Shown here piece after piece: positions 33,735 through 42,774 of a stretch of 64,000 bases of DNA. Under the pieces are notes generated by a model. It made no database searches. It was not told the DNA's origin and saw only the letters and a list, made by a program, of their open reading frames with translations. The position numbers and the translations under genes are program-made. Source of the DNA: an uncultured Chloroflexota bacterium (GTDB lineage Bacteria > Chloroflexota > Anaerolineae > Anaerolineales > Anaerolineaceae); the NCBI GenBank assembly GCA_902791025.1, contig CADATZ010000018.1, positions 1-64,000 of the forward strand. Reading direction: 5' to 3'. Positions within the stretch are counted from its first letter, which is position 1. Every line of letters begins with the position of its first letter.

Positions 33735-34445
33735 TTGATGGGGGGAGGGAATAAATATTGCCATCTGTCCAGCCGCTTTGGAAGCTGTATGGGATATGCT
33801 GAAGATAAATATTTCCAAGAAGAAAAATTTAAAAAGATTATGATGGAAGCACGTGAGGAAAGTGATTTTTCAGACTGGATTACAGCTAACTTCTTTATTG
33901 ATAAAGGCTCCAATGGTTGCGATTGGTTCGTATCCAACAACGACTTGCGTCAAGCAATTGATCTCAGCTTCAAAGGTGGATCGAGGAGCATCGGTAAAAA
34001 TAACGTCACGACATCTCTCAATATGCTCGGCGTTACGCAGACAACGAATTCCATCTACTCATCTGTTCTCGGCAAAAATGCTCGCGGATGGAAGGGACTT
34101 ACGCCCAAGCCCGAAGCCGTGGAACGCTTCGTGATCGAAGCTGGTGTCGAAGAGTGCACTGACGCCCAGGGTAACAGCTTCCAGCGCAAACGCTATGCGC
34201 CACTGTTCGGCGGAAAATACCTTGACCCTGCCTATCTCGCATCCGGCTCCGCAACAAATCCTGACACAGCTCCTACTGACACCACCCCTGCCGCGGCAAC
34301 CCCCGACACCCCGGCAGAAAACACCCTGTCCGAAAATGATAAGATCCGTGCGGAAACCGCGGTAAACGCCCCCGACTACGGTGCCATGTGGCAGGAGACC
34401 CTGGATAAAGCCCTCGAAAAAATTGACGAAGAAATTCCCTTCTAA
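33735..34445 (+). CDS. Unknown protein, possibly truncated at the 5' end
   Basis: This 236-residue frame (start uncertain; ATG at 33735 or MGYAEDKYF further in) has a first half (EESDFSDWITANFFIDK, FVSNNDLRQAIDLSFKGGSR) that reads like a folded domain. It could be a primase or phage-type DNA-binding C-terminus, but I do not recognise it firmly. After KYAPLFGGKYL-type sequence comes a Thr/Pro/Ala-rich linker (about 172-205), then a short charged tail. GGGAGGGA at about 33739-33750 lies inside the frame, suggesting that translation starts later. Treat as hypothetical. Confidence 0.4.
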   Translation: MMGGGNKYCHLSSRFGSCMGYAEDKYFQEEKFKKIMMEAREESDFSDWITANFFIDKGSNGCDWFVSNNDLRQAIDLSFKGGSRSIGKNNVTTSLNMLGVTQTTNSIYSSVLGKNARGWKGLTPKPEAVERFVIEAGVEECTDAQGNSFQRKRYAPLFGGKYLDPAYLASGSATNPDTAPTDTTPAAATPDTPAENTLSENDKIRAETAVNAPDYGAMWQETLDKALEKIDEEIPF

Positions 34446-34534
34446 CCGACAAAAAACCGGCAAAAAAATAGGCAAAAATATAGGCAAAAAAGGTACGATG
34501 GAATAGGTAAAATTGAATGATTTTAAACAAGAAC

Positions 34535-34558
34535 CCCCGGCTTTTTTACCGGGGTTTT
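34535..34558. terminator. Bidirectional hairpin terminator
   Basis: CCCCGG (34535-34540) pairs with CCGGGG (34549-34554), loop CTTTTTTA, followed by TTTTGT on the plus strand. On the minus strand it would stop transcription after tRNA-Gln. Confidence 0.75.
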
Positions 34559-34571
34559 GTCTTATTTTCAG

Positions 34572-34642
34572 CTGGGATACCTGGATTCGAACCAAGATAC
34601 ACGGATTCAAAGTCCGTCGCTCTGCCGTTGAACTATATCCCA
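34572..34642 (-). tRNA. tRNA-Gln(TTG)
   Basis: Reading the minus strand from 34642: TGGGATA acceptor arm, D arm TAGTTCAACGGCAGAGC, anticodon stem-loop CGGACTTTGAATCCG with anticodon TTG, T loop GGTTCGAATCC and the closing TATCCCA with discriminator G. The acceptor stem has seven pairs. No CCA is encoded. Confidence 0.92.
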
Positions 34643-34744
34643 TCAACGAATCTATTGTAACACAGATTTTTATAAGAGATAAGAAATTAAGAAATTACAG
34701 TTATGACGATTTTGATAACCTGGGTTGCGATTTATGCTTCGTTT

Positions 34745-34872
34745 ATCATTGCTGTGACGCAACTCGGCAGCCGGGAAGCTGTTCGGGCTACCTGCTCTGT
34801 TAGGTACGAGCTTCGCTCGATTTGATTCAGAGCAGGAGCTACGCCAGCAGCACCCGGCCCGGTGCTGCTGAT
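34745..34872. repeat. Family-2 palindromic repeat
   Basis: Contains the family core GAGCTTCGCTCGATTTGATT and AGAGCAGGAGCT, with GC-rich ends (CTCGGCAGCCGGGA and the CAGCAGCACCCGG...GTGCTGCTG hairpin). It lies between tRNA-Gln and the PTS operon. Confidence 0.6.
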
Positions 34873-34890
34873 AGAATAGTAACAACAATT

Positions 34891-36915
34891 TCACGACAAA
34901 AGGGCAGTGATCACCATAGGGGAGAGACCGGCTTCTGTAATCACAGCCAGATCCACCTCCATGACGATCTCGCCTTTGGAAACTGTGCTTCCTTCCTGTA
35001 CCAACACTTTAAATCCCCTTCCTGCGAGAGTAACCGTATTGATCCCCACATGAACAAGGATCTCTCTGCCATCCGAGGCGGTGAATGTGATTGCGTGTCC
35101 GGTTTGGGCAACCCCCGAAACGATGCCATCACAAGGCGCGTAAATAATTCCGCTGTCCGGCATGATCCCCACACATTCACCCAACGTCCCCGCGGAGAAT
35201 ACCGGATCCGGGATATCTTCCATCGGGATCAGCCTTCCGTCTGCCGGTGCGGCGATGGAAGGGGACTGCTCTGCATCTTTTTCTACACGCCGGTTCTCCA
35301 GTTCCGCTTCAGCTTTCACGACCTGAAGTCTGGTTTCGTCCACCTTTGATAATGATACAGAAAGCTTATCCACCCCGCACTCGATCAACCTTTTGACAGC
35401 ATTCGGCTGACCGGCAAGCTCTCCGCATACCGAGATCGGAATATTATTTTTATGTCCTGCATCTGCGGTGATTTTGATCAGACGAAAGATCGCTTCATGA
35501 TAAGGGTCGTAAAAGGCTTCAAGACCTTGTGCCTCACGGTCCAGTGCAAGGGTATATTGTGTCAGGTCATTGGTTCCGATACTGAAAAAATCAGCTGCTT
35601 TTGCGAGTTCATCCGCAATCATCGCAGCCGCAGGCGTCTCGATCATGATGCCAAGGGATGGAATTTTATATGCAATACCTTCATTGGAAAGCTCTTCAGC
35701 GCAATTCTCAAGAATGGAACGAACGATTTCCACTTCCCGGACGGACGTCACCATGGGAAGCATAATTTTTATATTTCCGAAAACTGCTGCACGTAATAGC
35801 GCACGCAGCTGCGTACGGAATAAATCCTGTTCCTTCAGGCTGAGGCGCAGCCCTCTGCATCCCAAAGCCGGGTTCTTTTCAGCCGGCATCGGGAGCCAGT
35901 TTGTTTTTTTGTCTGACCCGAGATCCATTGTGCGGATCACAGTTTCCTTTCCGTTCATCGCTTCAGCAACCGCCTTGTATGCTTCAAATTGTTCCTCCTC
36001 AGAAGGGGCACCGTTATGATCAAGAAACAAAAATTCAGAACGAAACAAACCTACTCCCCGGACGCCTGATGCAATCAGTTTCGGAATATCCTGTGTACCG
36101 GCTATATTTGCGTAAACTTTTGTATGTATCTTTTCATCAATACCGGCGGAATCCTCTTTTTGCCTGCGTTTTTGCGATTGTTTTCTTTCATTTTCTTCCC
36201 ACATTCGTCTTAAAGCTTCGCCGTATGTTTTTTCATCCGGGTCTGTGATCAGTTTTTTATCATCAATGATGGCCTTCTCACTTGCGCGAACTGCCTCAAG
36301 GGCTTCTCGGGAACCATAGAGATAGGGAATCCCCATATTCCCGGCAAGGATGGAAACATGAGACGTCATAGACCCTTTTTCGGTAACCAGACCAAGGATC
36401 AGTGACGGGGCAATTGCCGAAAGACGGGCAGGGTTCAGCTCTTCCGATACGATTATGGAAGGTACCTTCAGCGTATTTGTTCCTTCCCCCCGAAGGATTT
36501 CAAGCAGCCTTTCGGTGACGCCGGTTATATCAGAACTTCTCTGGCGAATATAGGCATTCTCATTGCCGGCAAGCTTTTGTGCCAGGACATTTCCGGCGTG
36601 TTCCACAGCGGTATTGACATTCATATTCTTTTCAGTTATCAGTTCCCGGACGGTTTCTGAAAAAGCATTATCCTTTAATAATAACCGTTCTGTCTCGTAG
36701 ATATCGCGGCTGTTCCGGTCAGCCTTTTCCGCGGCAGATGCCAATTCCCGGTCAAGAGAGTCAACAGCCCGGTTGTAAAGTGTCATCTCGTGCTCAGGGT
36801 TGTATGATTCGTTTTGATCTGCTGAAGGATCTGTTTTTACCCTGGTCAGGTCCGCATCAAACACAGGTCCTGCTGCAAATCCACTGTGAATTATTGCCAG
36901 TTCGAATTCTTTCAT
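34891..36915 (-). CDS. ptsI: PTS enzyme I fused to glucose-type IIA
   Basis: This 674-residue protein has enzyme I with phospho-His domain (His186 in SMTSHVSILAG), a PEP-binding barrel (GVGLFRSEFLFLD, RTMDLGSDK, LPMVTSVREVE, FFSIGTNDLTQYTLALDRE) and the second half ending ISVCGELAG. A linker (about 530-555) is followed by an EIIA-Glc domain (about 560-674) with GIIYAPCDGIV, the phospho-His in ILVHVGINTVTL (His622) and a supporting His607. EI takes phosphate from PEP; IIA passes it to IIB. Fusion of EI to IIA-Glc gives intramolecular transfer once HPr is charged. It is 30 bp downstream of the IIBC-HPr gene. Confidence 0.9.
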   Translation of the reverse strand: MKEFELAIIHSGFAAGPVFDADLTRVKTDPSADQNESYNPEHEMTLYNRAVDSLDRELASAAEKADRNSRDIYETERLLLKDNAFSETVRELITEKNMNVNTAVEHAGNVLAQKLAGNENAYIRQRSSDITGVTERLLEILRGEGTNTLKVPSIIVSEELNPARLSAIAPSLILGLVTEKGSMTSHVSILAGNMGIPYLYGSREALEAVRASEKAIIDDKKLITDPDEKTYGEALRRMWEENERKQSQKRRQKEDSAGIDEKIHTKVYANIAGTQDIPKLIASGVRGVGLFRSEFLFLDHNGAPSEEEQFEAYKAVAEAMNGKETVIRTMDLGSDKKTNWLPMPAEKNPALGCRGLRLSLKEQDLFRTQLRALLRAAVFGNIKIMLPMVTSVREVEIVRSILENCAEELSNEGIAYKIPSLGIMIETPAAAMIADELAKAADFFSIGTNDLTQYTLALDREAQGLEAFYDPYHEAIFRLIKITADAGHKNNIPISVCGELAGQPNAVKRLIECGVDKLSVSLSKVDETRLQVVKAEAELENRRVEKDAEQSPSIAAPADGRLIPMEDIPDPVFSAGTLGECVGIMPDSGIIYAPCDGIVSGVAQTGHAITFTASDGREILVHVGINTVTLAGRGFKVLVQEGSTVSKGEIVMEVDLAVITEAGLSPMVITALLS

Positions 36916-36945
36916 CGTATATCCCCTTCCCTAAGCAGCATACCC

Positions 36946-38790
36946 TTACAGGTTTTCCTTCAGAAAAGCTTTTACAGCTTGAAGAGCCGCCTGTGCCTGA
37001 TTGCCCTCTGCTCTGATAGAAAGGACGCTGCCTTGACCCGCACCCAGATTCATCAGATCGATCGGACTTTTTGCAGAAGCGCTGCGTTCATTTGCATTGA
37101 CAGTTACTTCGCAGTCATAGCCTCGAACGATTTCAGCAAGCCTTCCGGCAGGCCGGGCATGTAATCCGGATGGATCTTTTATCATATAAATAAACTCGTT
37201 TGGATTGCCCAGAAGAATCGTTTCTCCATGGTGAACCGTGGAAAACGATTCAGCAAATCCGATTTGACCGGTTGTAACTTTCTCAAAATCTGGCTGCTGT
37301 TTTCGGTCCTGATCCATGTTTTTGCTGTGATCTACATTTTCCGGCAGCACATCCTGTGTGTGGATCAGCGATTCGGTGATGATAAAACTGCAAATGTAGG
37401 ACACCAATAAGCCCGCAAGGTAAGCTAAGACACTTTTGACCGGGCCATTCGGACCGGCAGTCATCACGAAAACACCCAAAAGGCCCGAAGGTCCCCAGGT
37501 AGTAGAGGCAACTTCAAATGCCGTCACCAGTGCGCCGCCGAATCCGGCTCCCAGTCCGGCGGTAAGAAAGGGCCTTCCCAATGGAAGCGTTACTCCATAA
37601 ATCAACGGCTCACCGATACCCAATACTCCGGCGGGAAGTGCGCCTGTGATCCGCGAACATAATTTTTGATTTCCAACCTTTTTCGCTTTGATCCACAATG
37701 CAACAGCAGCGCCGACCTGTCCGGCTCCAGCCATGGCAAGGGCGGGATAAAGTGTTACATAACCGAGCTCCTGAAGCTGCACTGTATAAATTGCAACCAA
37801 TCCATGGTGCATACCCGCAGCTACAAGCGGAAGGAACAGCGCGGTGGAAATATAGCCGGCTATGATCCTGACGATCAGGCTTTCGGACATGCATAATTTA
37901 CTGAAAAACCATGCGATTCCGCTGGATATATATCCAAAAATCGGCATGATTATCAAAATATAAGGAATTGCGCATGCGAGGAGCGACAGCAGCGGTGTAA
38001 AAATCACATCTGCACTTTCCGGCATCCATGACCTGATCTTCTTTTCGACGATTGAAAGCAGATATACCCCGACGATGACGGCCAGAACACCTCCTTTTCC
38101 TGCTCTCAGAACAGAATTCAAGGGATTGTTTGCATCGTACAAGCCGATAAGTCCGGATATTGTATTGATGCCATCCAAAGACGTGATCATACCTAACATG
38201 CCGCCGAGAATGGGCGAAGCACCAAACCGTTCCGCGGCACGGTAACCGGCCCAGGCGGTCAGGTAGGTCATGAAAGACACATTGACCAGCATCAGCAGCT
38301 GATAAATGATGCTCCAGACGGTGCTGTTGGTGTAATCCGGGATGACCTGTGCGATCAGTGCCGCAAAACCGGCACAAAGACCGGCGGTGATGGTCCCCGG
38401 GAGCAGCGGAACAAAAATCTCACCTACTGTTTTCAGGCCGGTCCTCAAAGTGCTGTTCTTTTGTCGGCTCCGCATTGCTGACTTATTTTTTCCCCATTCC
38501 TGATCGGAGTGAGAAGATTTATCGCCCCCGGTTGAAATTCCTCTTTCCCGGCATTGGTCCGCATATTTTTTGCTTTTCCCCGGTCCGACAACGATTTCGT
38601 AATATTTGTCTCTGTCGTGAATGATCTCGATGACATCATCTGCCGTTCGAAGCTGGGTCATATTTACAGATGTTTCATCGTTTACATTCACTCTCAGCCG
38701 GGTCATGCAGTTGGTAACGGAAACAATATTCTTTTCACCGCCGAGATAACTGATCAGCGTATCTGTGTTTTGTTTTATATCATTTTTCAT
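36946..38790 (-). CDS. PTS IIB-IIC (sucrose/MurNAc type) fused to HPr
   Basis: This 614-residue protein has a IIB domain with the phospho-Cys in VTNCMTRLRVNV (Cys28). An integral membrane IIC domain follows (about 110-470; VGEIFVPLLPGTITAGL, MLGMITSLDGINTISGL, AAGMHHGLVAIY, GIGEPLIYGVTLPLGRP), like the Glc-superfamily IIBC proteins for sucrose, trehalose or N-acetylmuramate. A charged linker leads to an HPr domain (about 534-614) with SGLHARPAG (His544) and the regulatory-type Ser in AKSPIDLM. With the EI-IIA gene it forms a self-contained PTS: EI, HPr, IIA, IIB, IIC. The sugar is unknown. Confidence 0.9.
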   Translation of the reverse strand: MKNDIKQNTDTLISYLGGEKNIVSVTNCMTRLRVNVNDETSVNMTQLRTADDVIEIIHDRDKYYEIVVGPGKSKKYADQCRERGISTGGDKSSHSDQEWGKNKSAMRSRQKNSTLRTGLKTVGEIFVPLLPGTITAGLCAGFAALIAQVIPDYTNSTVWSIIYQLLMLVNVSFMTYLTAWAGYRAAERFGASPILGGMLGMITSLDGINTISGLIGLYDANNPLNSVLRAGKGGVLAVIVGVYLLSIVEKKIRSWMPESADVIFTPLLSLLACAIPYILIIMPIFGYISSGIAWFFSKLCMSESLIVRIIAGYISTALFLPLVAAGMHHGLVAIYTVQLQELGYVTLYPALAMAGAGQVGAAVALWIKAKKVGNQKLCSRITGALPAGVLGIGEPLIYGVTLPLGRPFLTAGLGAGFGGALVTAFEVASTTWGPSGLLGVFVMTAGPNGPVKSVLAYLAGLLVSYICSFIITESLIHTQDVLPENVDHSKNMDQDRKQQPDFEKVTTGQIGFAESFSTVHHGETILLGNPNEFIYMIKDPSGLHARPAGRLAEIVRGYDCEVTVNANERSASAKSPIDLMNLGAGQGSVLSIRAEGNQAQAALQAVKAFLKENL

Positions 38791-38822
38791 ATTTCGCCTG
38801 TTTTATGACCCATAATGTAACG

Positions 38823-38914
38823 TTTCAGAACCCAGCACCGCACATGGGGACTGGCACCTTGTGCGGCGCAGCCCGAACAAGCGTGCCTGTCCCCATGTGC
38901 TCTGTCCTGAATAG
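38823..38914. repeat. Family-1 palindromic repeat
   Basis: It starts TTTCAGAACCCAGCACCGCA and ends ATGTGCTCTGTCCTGAATAG, so the ends are inverted. Core CACATGGGGACTGGCAC and GTGCCTGTCCCCATGTG. It lies between the PTS operon start and the HAD gene. Confidence 0.75.
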
Positions 38915-38925
38915 TAACTCATAAT

Positions 38926-39621
38926 TCATGATTCCAATGAATGGATCAGTCCGTTCAGTTCGCGGAGAGTATGTATCTCGTGGTCGGGTCGGGCTTCGCC
39001 GGTGAGCGGCTGATGTGCGGGGTTGAACCAGCAGGAGCGGATCCCGGAGCGGTTGGCACCGAGAATGTCAGCGGAAAGGGAGTCGCCGACAAGCAGGATT
39101 TCTTCCTTCGGACAGGGTTCGATGTGGGCGAAGACATGGTCGAAAAAAGCCGGATGCGGTTTCTGTGCGCCGATCTCATCGGAGATGAAGATGTCATCCA
39201 CACAGCGGTCCAGGCCGGTGAGAGCGATGCGCTTATGCTGGGTTGATGAGACACCGTTGGTCACGATATATATTTTGAAATGCGGCCGCAGTTCTGTCAG
39301 CAACTCCTGTGCGCCATCCATCCAGATAGGGCAGTTCTCCAGTTCTGTCCGGAATTCATCTTCGAAAGCGGCACCTTCGGCGTTAATGCCAAGCTCCGCG
39401 AAAAGCATGTCGAAGCGTTCCGTCAATACGCGGTCACGCGGCATTTCTCCGCGTTCGTAGCGTTCCCAAAGTCCTTTGTTGATTTTCTCGTAGCGATCAA
39501 ATACTTCGTCGGTAAATTGGTATCCGCGGCGGTTGAATATCGTTTCGATAGAGCGTTTTGCTGAGGCGTCGAAATCCCAGAGGGTTCCGTCGGCGTCAAA
39601 TAGAATGGTGCTGATTTTCAT
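38926..39621 (-). CDS. HAD-family phosphatase (YjjG-type nucleotidase)
   Basis: This 231-residue protein has HAD motif I ILFDADGTLWDFD (nucleophile Asp and +2 Asp). The four-helix cap includes NKGLWERYERGEMPRDRVL. Motif II is IYIVTNGVSSTQ, motif III Lys in DEIGAQKPHPAFF and motif IV EEILLVGDSLSADILGA. The spacing and 'WxxYERGE' cap are like YjjG/YfnB pyrimidine 5'-nucleotidases, which remove noncanonical nucleotides. This annotation is by family resemblance. The gene is single, between two palindromic repeats. Confidence 0.87.
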   Translation of the reverse strand: MKISTILFDADGTLWDFDASAKRSIETIFNRRGYQFTDEVFDRYEKINKGLWERYERGEMPRDRVLTERFDMLFAELGINAEGAAFEDEFRTELENCPIWMDGAQELLTELRPHFKIYIVTNGVSSTQHKRIALTGLDRCVDDIFISDEIGAQKPHPAFFDHVFAHIEPCPKEEILLVGDSLSADILGANRSGIRSCWFNPAHQPLTGEARPDHEIHTLRELNGLIHSLES

Positions 39622-39652
39622 GATTTCCTTTTATTTTGAAATTGATTGGAAC

Positions 39653-39776
39653 GTCGAGCTTCGCAGCACAGGTACCGCTCAGTTGTGTCGGCTGCGTGGC
39701 AGCGAAGTTCCTGCTCCGAATCTAATCGAGCGAAACTCGTTCCTTGCGGAGCAGACAGAGCTGTCCACGTATGCTT
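39653..39776. repeat. Family-2 palindromic repeat
   Basis: Contains the family core GCAGCGAAGTTCCTGCTCCG, AATCTAATCGAGCGAAACTC and GTTCCTTGCGGAGCAGACAG; the two halves pair around it. It lies 6 bp downstream of the CAP/LysM gene on the minus strand. Confidence 0.6.
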
Positions 39777-39782
39777 CATTTT

Positions 39783-40784
39783 TTATTTTTTCCTTAAAGA
39801 AAAGTAGAGTCCGGGGATGCTGAAGCCGAGGAGGATCCAGCCGACGGGTCTTTTCCAGGTGAGCATTTTATCAAGCAGACGGGCAAGATTTGGGGCGGGA
39901 AGATTCTTGACAGCCGGCGTAATCACAGTGCCAAAACCGGCGGGGTCAGCAGTGAAGGTAGGACGCGGGGTCCAGGTTGGGGGAACAGGCGTCTTGGTCG
40001 GTGTGGGTGTAGGTGTGAGCGTGTAGGTCGGTTCGATCACGAGCGTCTGCCCTTCCATGATGACAACCGGTGTGGTGTCGCTGAGCTTGATGTAGTTGCG
40101 GTTGGCCAGGGTGTACCAATCCAGCCCATAGGCCAGAGCAATTTCGGAGAAGGTCTCCCCCTCTTTGACAACGTGGTAAACACCGCCATCCGGGTTCATT
40201 GTGGATGTGATGAGCGGTTCCGGTGAGGGAGTGGCGGAAACGGTGGGTTTCGGTGTGCGGTAATCATAAGTCGGGCGGGTGATGGAATAGTCATCCGTTC
40301 CGTCATCGAGCCCTGCCAGGGTAAGGACGATAAAACGGTGCTTGTCCGGAGCGTCCGCGATGCCGATACCGACCTGACGCGCCGCCTGTTCAAACATCAC
40401 CCGGACCGATGGCTGGGATTTCCGCCAGACCTCTTCGATTAGGTAATTAATATCCGTGTCCACCCAGACCATGGCGTTGGTTTCGCGGATGGTGAAGGAT
40501 TTATCCCCGCCGTACCCGGCATCAACCGCCCGGTCATGGACAGATTCCCCTGCCGGACCGTGGCTGTCCAGGTCGCCGATTTCCGCGAGATATTCCGCCT
40601 GGTGCTGAGCGGCAGCATTCAGAGCCTTGTCAAAGGTCAGTTCTCCGCAGCCATACTTTTTGCGCAGAATGTTCAGTTCTTCGAAAATCACTTCCTTGAA
40701 ATCCTCCGCATCATCAGCAAACACCGCCGTGCAGGCGGTGAAGACCGTGAGGAGGATGAGTAGAAGAAGTGTTGTCTTTCGCAT
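39783..40784 (-). CDS. Secreted CAP/SCP-LysM protein with C-terminal membrane anchor
   Basis: This 333-residue protein has a signal peptide (1-23). The CAP domain (about 28-155) includes ALNAAAQHQAEYLAEIGDLDSHG, the usual helix and loop of bacterial SCP-like domains. LysM (about 205-250) has GGVYHVVKEGETFSEIALAYGLDWYTLAN. A Thr/Pro-rich linker (TPTPTPTKTPVPPTWTPRP) and a C-terminal hydrophobic helix with a basic tail (GWILLGFSIPGLYFSLRKK) follow. LysM binds peptidoglycan or other glycans; the CAP role is unknown. It is a paralogue of the next gene on the minus strand. Confidence 0.85.
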   Translation of the reverse strand: MRKTTLLLLILLTVFTACTAVFADDAEDFKEVIFEELNILRKKYGCGELTFDKALNAAAQHQAEYLAEIGDLDSHGPAGESVHDRAVDAGYGGDKSFTIRETNAMVWVDTDINYLIEEVWRKSQPSVRVMFEQAARQVGIGIADAPDKHRFIVLTLAGLDDGTDDYSITRPTYDYRTPKPTVSATPSPEPLITSTMNPDGGVYHVVKEGETFSEIALAYGLDWYTLANRNYIKLSDTTPVVIMEGQTLVIEPTYTLTPTPTPTKTPVPPTWTPRPTFTADPAGFGTVITPAVKNLPAPNLARLLDKMLTWKRPVGWILLGFSIPGLYFSLRKK

Positions 40785-40820
40785 TTGGATTCGCTGCCGG
40801 TTCCCGGTTTTCTGTTTCCC

Positions 40821-41771
40821 TTATTTTTTCTTGATAAATCCGAAGAAAATGGTAGCGAGCAGACCGACGCTGCAGCCGATCACCAGGACAAGTCCCAGTT
40901 TTTTCGCGTCCGGCGTGTCAAAGTAGCGGATGTGTGGGATCAGCGGTTCCGGTGTCGGTGTATTGGTGGGTGTCGGCGTCAGTGTCGGAAGCGGGATCGG
41001 TGTGTTGGTAGCGGTAGATGTCGGCTTCGGTGTGTTGGTAGCGGGCAGGGGTGTGATGGTCGGGGTGAAGGTCGGCTCCACTGTGTTGCCGCCATAGACG
41101 ATCAGAATGCGCTGCCCGATGGAGACGGAAGTGTCATCTTCTGCCATGCCGTTCAGTGCCTGGATCTCGGCGATCGTGATGCCGTAGGAAAGAGCGATGG
41201 ACCACAGGGTCTCATTGGATCGGACGGTATGATAGATTGAGCCGTCCGGCATGGGGGTGGAGGTGTAGAATTCGCCCGGCTGCAGTAACGCGGCATCCGG
41301 GTCAATGGGAACCTGATACTCAGAGACGGCCTCCTGTTTGATCAGTCCTGTATCTGTCCCGGAACTGTTGACCATCAGGGTGTAATAATGATTGCCTTCG
41401 GATTGCGCATAACCGGCGCCGACAGTCCCGTCAGAAAGTCCGATCATCGTGAAACGATGGAGGTCGTCTGTCCACATCGAGTTCACGCAGTAGGAGGCGT
41501 TGACGCCAATGCCTCCGCAGACATTTTCGGAACGTGCCGGAATGCCGGAGCCGTCCGCCCGTTCATGGGTAGTCTGATGGATGGAAGCCTGATATTCCGA
41601 ATGCTGCTGCGCCGCGACCATCAGATTAGGGTCAATGGTGTAAGGAGCCAGTCCGTACGAGGAACGAAGTGCGTTGACTTCATTGATCAGATCGTCGGCG
41701 GATTGTGCGTGAACCTGTGCCGGGATGATGAGGAAAAGAAGCAGGATGAGGATAATTTCGATTCGTTTCAT
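40821..41771 (-). CDS. Secreted CAP/SCP-LysM protein, second copy
   Basis: This 316-residue protein has a signal peptide (MKRIEIILILLLFLIIPAQV). The CAP domain (about 25-150) includes LINEVNALRSSYGL, the MVAAQQHSEYQASIHQTTHE segment with the His/Glu site, and MIGLSDGTVGAGYAQSE. LysM (about 182-228; GSIYHTVRSNETLWSIALSY), a Thr/Pro linker and a final transmembrane helix (LGLVLVIGCSVGLLATIFFG) follow. It is 36 bp upstream of its paralogue and shares the same architecture, so the pair arose by duplication. Probably both are exported together. Confidence 0.85.
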   Translation of the reverse strand: MKRIEIILILLLFLIIPAQVHAQSADDLINEVNALRSSYGLAPYTIDPNLMVAAQQHSEYQASIHQTTHERADGSGIPARSENVCGGIGVNASYCVNSMWTDDLHRFTMIGLSDGTVGAGYAQSEGNHYYTLMVNSSGTDTGLIKQEAVSEYQVPIDPDAALLQPGEFYTSTPMPDGSIYHTVRSNETLWSIALSYGITIAEIQALNGMAEDDTSVSIGQRILIVYGGNTVEPTFTPTITPLPATNTPKPTSTATNTPIPLPTLTPTPTNTPTPEPLIPHIRYFDTPDAKKLGLVLVIGCSVGLLATIFFGFIKKK

Positions 41772-41897
41772 TCTGATTTCGCAGAGACCTTTGCCAGATG
41801 TTATTCCGGAATGTCCGGTTTGTTTATTTTAAAGCTGCATTTATTATATCATTTTTCATGTAGGTCAGAATAAATCATAACTATCCGGAGTTTATAT

Positions 41898-41964
41898 GAC
41901 GCACATGGGGACAGGCACGCTTTTGTTGGCTTCGCAACACAAGATGCCAGTCCCCAGGTGCGTC
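41898..41964. repeat. Family-1 palindromic repeat
   Basis: GACGCACATGGGGACAGGCA... GCCAGTCCCCAGGTGCGTC: the arms are inverted with one or two mismatches; core TTTTGTTGGCTTCGCAACAC. It lies 11 bp past the TSUP stop codon on the minus strand. Confidence 0.8.
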
Positions 41965-41975
41965 GTTATGAAAAG

Positions 41976-42764
41976 TTAGAATAAATCGATAATCTGTTTG
42001 ATCAGCAATGCGGAGCTCATTACGATAAAGAGGATGCGGATGAATCGGCTGCCTTTCAGGACTGCCAGTTTCACACCCAGATGAGCCCCGGCCATGTTGA
42101 ATAGCCCCATGGTTATGCCGAGCGGAATGTTCCCCACGCCCATCAGGGTGTACATTGTAAATGCCGAGAGGTTTGTCATGGCATTTACGGTTTTCGCGTC
42201 GGCGGAGGCGTGCAGGAAGTTCTCACCGTAAATGAAAATCAGGCCCATGATCAGGAAATTGCCTGTTCCGGGTCCGAAGAATCCGTCGTAAAAACCGATC
42301 ACCAGTCCCAGCAGCAGGCCGAGCACTGCCTGTTGGGATTCGCTGAAGCGGGAGGCGGTTTCCCTTTGTCCGAAGTTTTTCCGGAGCAGCGTGAAGAGGA
42401 TCAAAACCGCCAGCAGGGCGATAATGAGCGGCTTCAGCAGTTCATTCGGGACGCGTTTGGCGGTGAATGCCCCCAGCGCGGAGGTAAAAAGGGCGATCAG
42501 GGCGCTTTTCCACATGCGTTTGTAGTTGATCAGCCCTTTGCGTGTATATTCAATCACAGCAGTAACTGTTCCCAGCATGGAAGAGGTTTTGTTAACTGCC
42601 AGCAGCGTGACCATCGGTACGTTCGGCAGAAAAGCCATAATGCCGGGCAGCTGGATCAATCCGCCTCCGCCGGCGATGGAGTCGATAAAACCGGCGGTAA
42701 AGGCGATCACGCACAGGCCGATCAGCTGCCAGATATTCATGGAAAAGGGAAGTGTAATAGACAT
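41976..42764 (-). CDS. TauE/SafE (TSUP) family membrane permease
   Basis: This 262-residue protein has 7-8 hydrophobic helices in two repeats. The first has FTAGFIDSIAGGGGLIQLPGI, the Gly-rich TSUP signature; the second has GLLLGLVIGFYDGFFGPGTGNFL, its counterpart. TSUP proteins export sulfite, sulfoacetate or similar organosulfur ions; the substrate here is not readable. It is the last gene of a run starting with the M28 gene, 10 bp after NhaC. Confidence 0.87.
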   Translation of the reverse strand: MSITLPFSMNIWQLIGLCVIAFTAGFIDSIAGGGGLIQLPGIMAFLPNVPMVTLLAVNKTSSMLGTVTAVIEYTRKGLINYKRMWKSALIALFTSALGAFTAKRVPNELLKPLIIALLAVLILFTLLRKNFGQRETASRFSESQQAVLGLLLGLVIGFYDGFFGPGTGNFLIMGLIFIYGENFLHASADAKTVNAMTNLSAFTMYTLMGVGNIPLGITMGLFNMAGAHLGVKLAVLKGSRFIRILFIVMSSALLIKQIIDLF

Positions 42765-42774
42765 AAAACCTATT

